Source of the DNA: Fischerella sp. PCC 9605
GTDB taxonomy: Bacteria > Cyanobacteriota > Cyanobacteriia > Cyanobacteriales > Nostocaceae
Reading direction: 5' to 3'
NCBI RefSeq assembly: GCF_000517105.1
Contig: NZ_KI912151.1
Span: 1,074,840-1,112,385 of the forward strand
Length of the DNA: 37,546 bases
This document shows, one piece after another, positions 35,471-37,546 of the stretch. The notes beneath the pieces are model-generated. The model saw only the letters and a list, made by a program, of their open reading frames with translations, was not told the DNA's origin and ran no database searches. A program made the position numbers and the translations under genes. The stretch's first letter is position 1, and every line of letters starts with the position of its first letter.

Positions 35471-37147
35471 TCAATAAGACTGAGTTAATCCTTCATCTTT
35501 GAGAAAATATGAAATTGAAATTTCCGAAGCAATCTGAATTTGGTCATTTAAAACCGCGTCAATATCTTCTTCATTAGTTAATGGATTAGCAATGACCGCA
35601 CGCATGGCAATTACAGGAATTTTTTTATCAAAACTGATAGTTGTTTTTGTCGTTCGTGAGATAAAAGTGCGGCCAATCTGACGCTGCATCTTTTGTAAAT
35701 GTTCGTTAAAATTATTGATAATGTGATTATCTGTATCTGTTAACTGTTTTTTCGCAACACTGCCTCTAAATTGCTCTGGAATATAGCGATAAATTAACAG
35801 ATTAGTATCAGGTTCTGCCAACAATTCAAATTCGGGCATTGCCGAAATACGAGCAGCCATGTATTGACTTTTCCGGATTCCTTCATCAATCAAAAACTCA
35901 TATCCCTTAAGCCCAATCAGCTTTAGACCAGCGTGTAAAAATAAAGCCATACCCGGTCGAGAACCTTCTAAAGCACGTTTACCCAAATCAAACGATCCCT
36001 TACGCATGGTATAGCTAGCCTGTTTTTCGATTGAAGAAGCTAGATAGGGGTCGCGGAAAAAGACCATACCAATCCCCATTGGTAAATACAATTGTTTATG
36101 TCCATCAATGGTCACTGAATCAGCTTTTTCAATGCCAGCAAGCTTATGTTGATGTTTTCGGGAAAAGATAACTGGACCACCCCAAGCGGCATCCACATGA
36201 AAATGTATATTATTTTCTTGAGCAATCTCTGCAATATCTTCTAGGGGGTCGACACTACCAGAATCTGTGGTTCCAGCAATACCAACAATAGCTATAATAT
36301 GTAAGTTTTGCTTGCGACAATCTGCAACAGCTTGGCGTAGGGCTTGTATATTAACTCGATTGTTAGAATCAACGGTCACTCTAATCAAATTTTGGGTACT
36401 AATGCCCATTAAATCCGCAGCTTTATCAAAAGAGAAATGCATCAATTCGGAGCCAATTACAACTGCTCCTTTATAACCGTAAAAATTTAGGGCTGCGGTT
36501 AAACCTTCTTTTTCTATACCTAAAAACTCATTTTTTGCACCTAAAGATTTATTTCGGGCACACCAAAGTGCTGTGATATTTGCTGTTGTACCACCAGAAA
36601 CCAAAATTCCTAATGTACTCTGATTGTTTTGAATATGCTGAATGTAGAAATTATCGGATAAGTTATAAATTTGTCGATGCATCATTGCTAAAGCCTCACG
36701 CTCGCAGAAGCTCAAGGCTTTAGCAGTTTCTATTTTGACAGCGTTTTGATTCATTGCTGTCATCAGTTTGGCTAAAGGGCGTACAAAAGAAGGAAGTGCC
36801 GAGGTCATATGACCGATAAATTGTGGCGAAGATGTGTGTATTGAATGAGCGACAACATTCTCATTTAAGGATTGAAGATAGCTCTCAAAATCAGTAGGTA
36901 GTGCAGGTATTTTGCTATTACCAAACTTTTTGATTATCAAGTCAATATCAACATTAGTATTTGCATTTTTTGTACTTAAAAATTCCTGAGAAAAATCATT
37001 AACTATCTCATCTATCTGTGTTTCAATAGATTTCACGGGAGTAGGTGTAAACATTTGTGTTACATACTCACCAATTTCAGAATGTAATATTTCCTCAGTT
37101 TGAGAAAAGCTATTTTTAGATAAAAATTCTTTTTCACTTAATGTCAT
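35471..37147 (-). CDS. PLP-dependent aspartate 1-decarboxylase-like enzyme (PanP/GAD family)
   Basis: A 558-residue group II decarboxylase. Seen: GGTTANITALWCARN (185-199), VGIAGTTDSGSVDPLEDIAE, HVDAAWGG (Asp319, pairs with the pyridine nitrogen), PLP lysine in TIDGHKQLYLPMG (Lys351), and RKGSFDLGKRALEGSRPGMA. The length and the last block fit the PanP-type branch, which makes beta-alanine from aspartate; related enzymes act on glutamate, cysteine sulfinate or diaminobutyrate, so the substrate is inferred. AAGGAGAC precedes the ATG. It sits 45 bases before the PKS gene in the cluster, whose A domain has a beta-alanine-like pocket, which supports the aspartate reading. Confidence 0.85.
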   Translation of the reverse strand: MTLSEKEFLSKNSFSQTEEILHSEIGEYVTQMFTPTPVKSIETQIDEIVNDFSQEFLSTKNANTNVDIDLIIKKFGNSKIPALPTDFESYLQSLNENVVAHSIHTSSPQFIGHMTSALPSFVRPLAKLMTAMNQNAVKIETAKALSFCEREALAMMHRQIYNLSDNFYIQHIQNNQSTLGILVSGGTTANITALWCARNKSLGAKNEFLGIEKEGLTAALNFYGYKGAVVIGSELMHFSFDKAADLMGISTQNLIRVTVDSNNRVNIQALRQAVADCRKQNLHIIAIVGIAGTTDSGSVDPLEDIAEIAQENNIHFHVDAAWGGPVIFSRKHQHKLAGIEKADSVTIDGHKQLYLPMGIGMVFFRDPYLASSIEKQASYTMRKGSFDLGKRALEGSRPGMALFLHAGLKLIGLKGYEFLIDEGIRKSQYMAARISAMPEFELLAEPDTNLLIYRYIPEQFRGSVAKKQLTDTDNHIINNFNEHLQKMQRQIGRTFISRTTKTTISFDKKIPVIAMRAVIANPLTNEEDIDAVLNDQIQIASEISISYFLKDEGLTQSY

Positions 37148-37295
37148 TTTGTCTCCTTCAATAGATAATTTTTATCCTGCATTGCTAGTATTATTGTTAA
37201 CTAAAATCTCAAGTGAGATTAATCACATTTTCTTTGGATTGGTGAGTAAAAAAATGACATTTAGTGTCATGAATAGTCTACATAAAACTTTAAGT

Positions 37296-37546
37296 TTATT
37301 CGTCTGATTGAGACGAAAGTTCCCTTTTCTTGGTCGCTGCTCGGTGTTCTTTTCTGGCTTGTTTTCGACGCTGTACTGAAGCTGTCCTACTTTCAGAATG
37401 CTTTATTATAAAAGATGTTTCTTTTCTTGATTCCTGATTAAAATATCTAGCTAGGTGGCTTACAGTTGGATATTGAAACATTTCTACCAAGAGAAAATCT
37501 CTCTGGAATATTTTTTGCAATTTACTATGAACTTGAACTAGAAGTA
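37296..37546 (-). CDS. C-terminal end of an NRPS/PKS protein (carrier domain), partial
   Basis: The frame is open to the window edge and reads LLVQVHSKLQKIFQRDFLLV, then EMFQYPTVSHLARYFNQ, the second half of a phosphopantetheine carrier domain; its serine would lie just beyond the edge. The tail after it is strongly basic (QRRKQARKEHRAATKKR) and ends in SSQSDE; it may be a docking tail. It is the upstream partner of the decarboxylase and PKS genes in the same direction. Whether the protein is an NRPS, a PKS or a loading enzyme cannot be told from this piece. Confidence 0.85.
   Translation of the reverse strand, partial: LLVQVHSKLQKIFQRDFLLVEMFQYPTVSHLARYFNQESRKETSFIIKHSESRTASVQRRKQARKEHRAATKKRELSSQSDE

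Noticed and set aside
18430-37546. Siderophore biosynthesis as the role of the PKS/NRPS cluster
   Set aside because: Iron transport genes are near but on the other strand and partly broken. The cluster itself shows no hydroxamate, catechol or hydroxy-acid genes and no TonB receptor.
1-37546. tRNA, rRNA or intact insertion sequence
   Set aside because: All gaps were read for tRNA T-loop motifs and for transposase-like frames; none was found. Only short repeats and remnants are present.

Overview
The window reads as chromosome of a filamentous, probably heterocyst-forming cyanobacterium (Nostocales-like). The HIP1 octamer GCGATCGC occurs many times, both inside and between genes. Gaps carry many short palindromic repeats. 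The genes are of cyanobacterial type: hybrid histidine kinase with PAS and GAF domains, protealysin-type protease with emfourin, CYP110-like P450, and a PKS/NRPS assembly line. No rRNA, tRNA or CRISPR array was seen. Genus and species cannot be named from the sequence alone.

Left part (1 to about 14.8 kb) is a mosaic of housekeeping and stress genes. In order: a hybrid sensor kinase, a MITE-like 206-bp element, a short ribosome hibernation factor, a BtuF-like binding protein, an emfourin/protealysin inhibitor-protease pair, threonine deaminase (ilvA) preceded in frame by a small conserved ORF that has lost its stop, an XRE regulator, an MtfA-like peptidase, an orphan antitoxin-like protein, a RelE-type toxin-antitoxin pair, a 21-bp tandem repeat, a zinc-ribbon protein, an Ap4A phosphorylase and a Rieske protein.

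Middle part (about 15 to 20.7 kb) concerns metals and export: a fetA-fetB pair (minus strand), then on the plus strand the C-terminal half of a FecCD-type permease (truncated, probably a pseudogene), its siderophore-type ATPase, and a full-length ABCB-type exporter half-transporter. At 20.76 to 21.06 kb lies an array of repeated 18-bp motifs in helical phase, with the look of a transposon end.

Right part (21.2 kb to the end, all minus strand) is a biosynthetic gene cluster transcribed right to left. The order is: the end of an NRPS/PKS protein whose carrier domain is cut by the window edge, a PLP-dependent aspartate 1-decarboxylase-like enzyme (PanP type), a PKS module (KS-AT-KR-ACP), a SAM methyltransferase, a terminal NRPS module (C-A-PCP-TE), a P450, an SDR, a small unknown protein, an MbtH-like protein and a second SDR. 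The A-domain pocket residues that I read (V-D-W-I-I-S-L-A-N) resemble those of beta-alanine-activating domains. With the decarboxylase this suggests that the cluster makes beta-alanine and puts it in as its last unit.

Several cluster enzymes depart from catalytic consensus: the KR lacks its NADPH-binding glycines, the P450 lacks the I-helix acid-alcohol pair, the upstream SDR lacks the catalytic Tyr, and the thioesterase has Cys in place of Ser. A plausible reading is an unreduced beta-keto (perhaps O-methylated) acyl chain joined to beta-alanine. The rest of the assembly line lies beyond the right edge.
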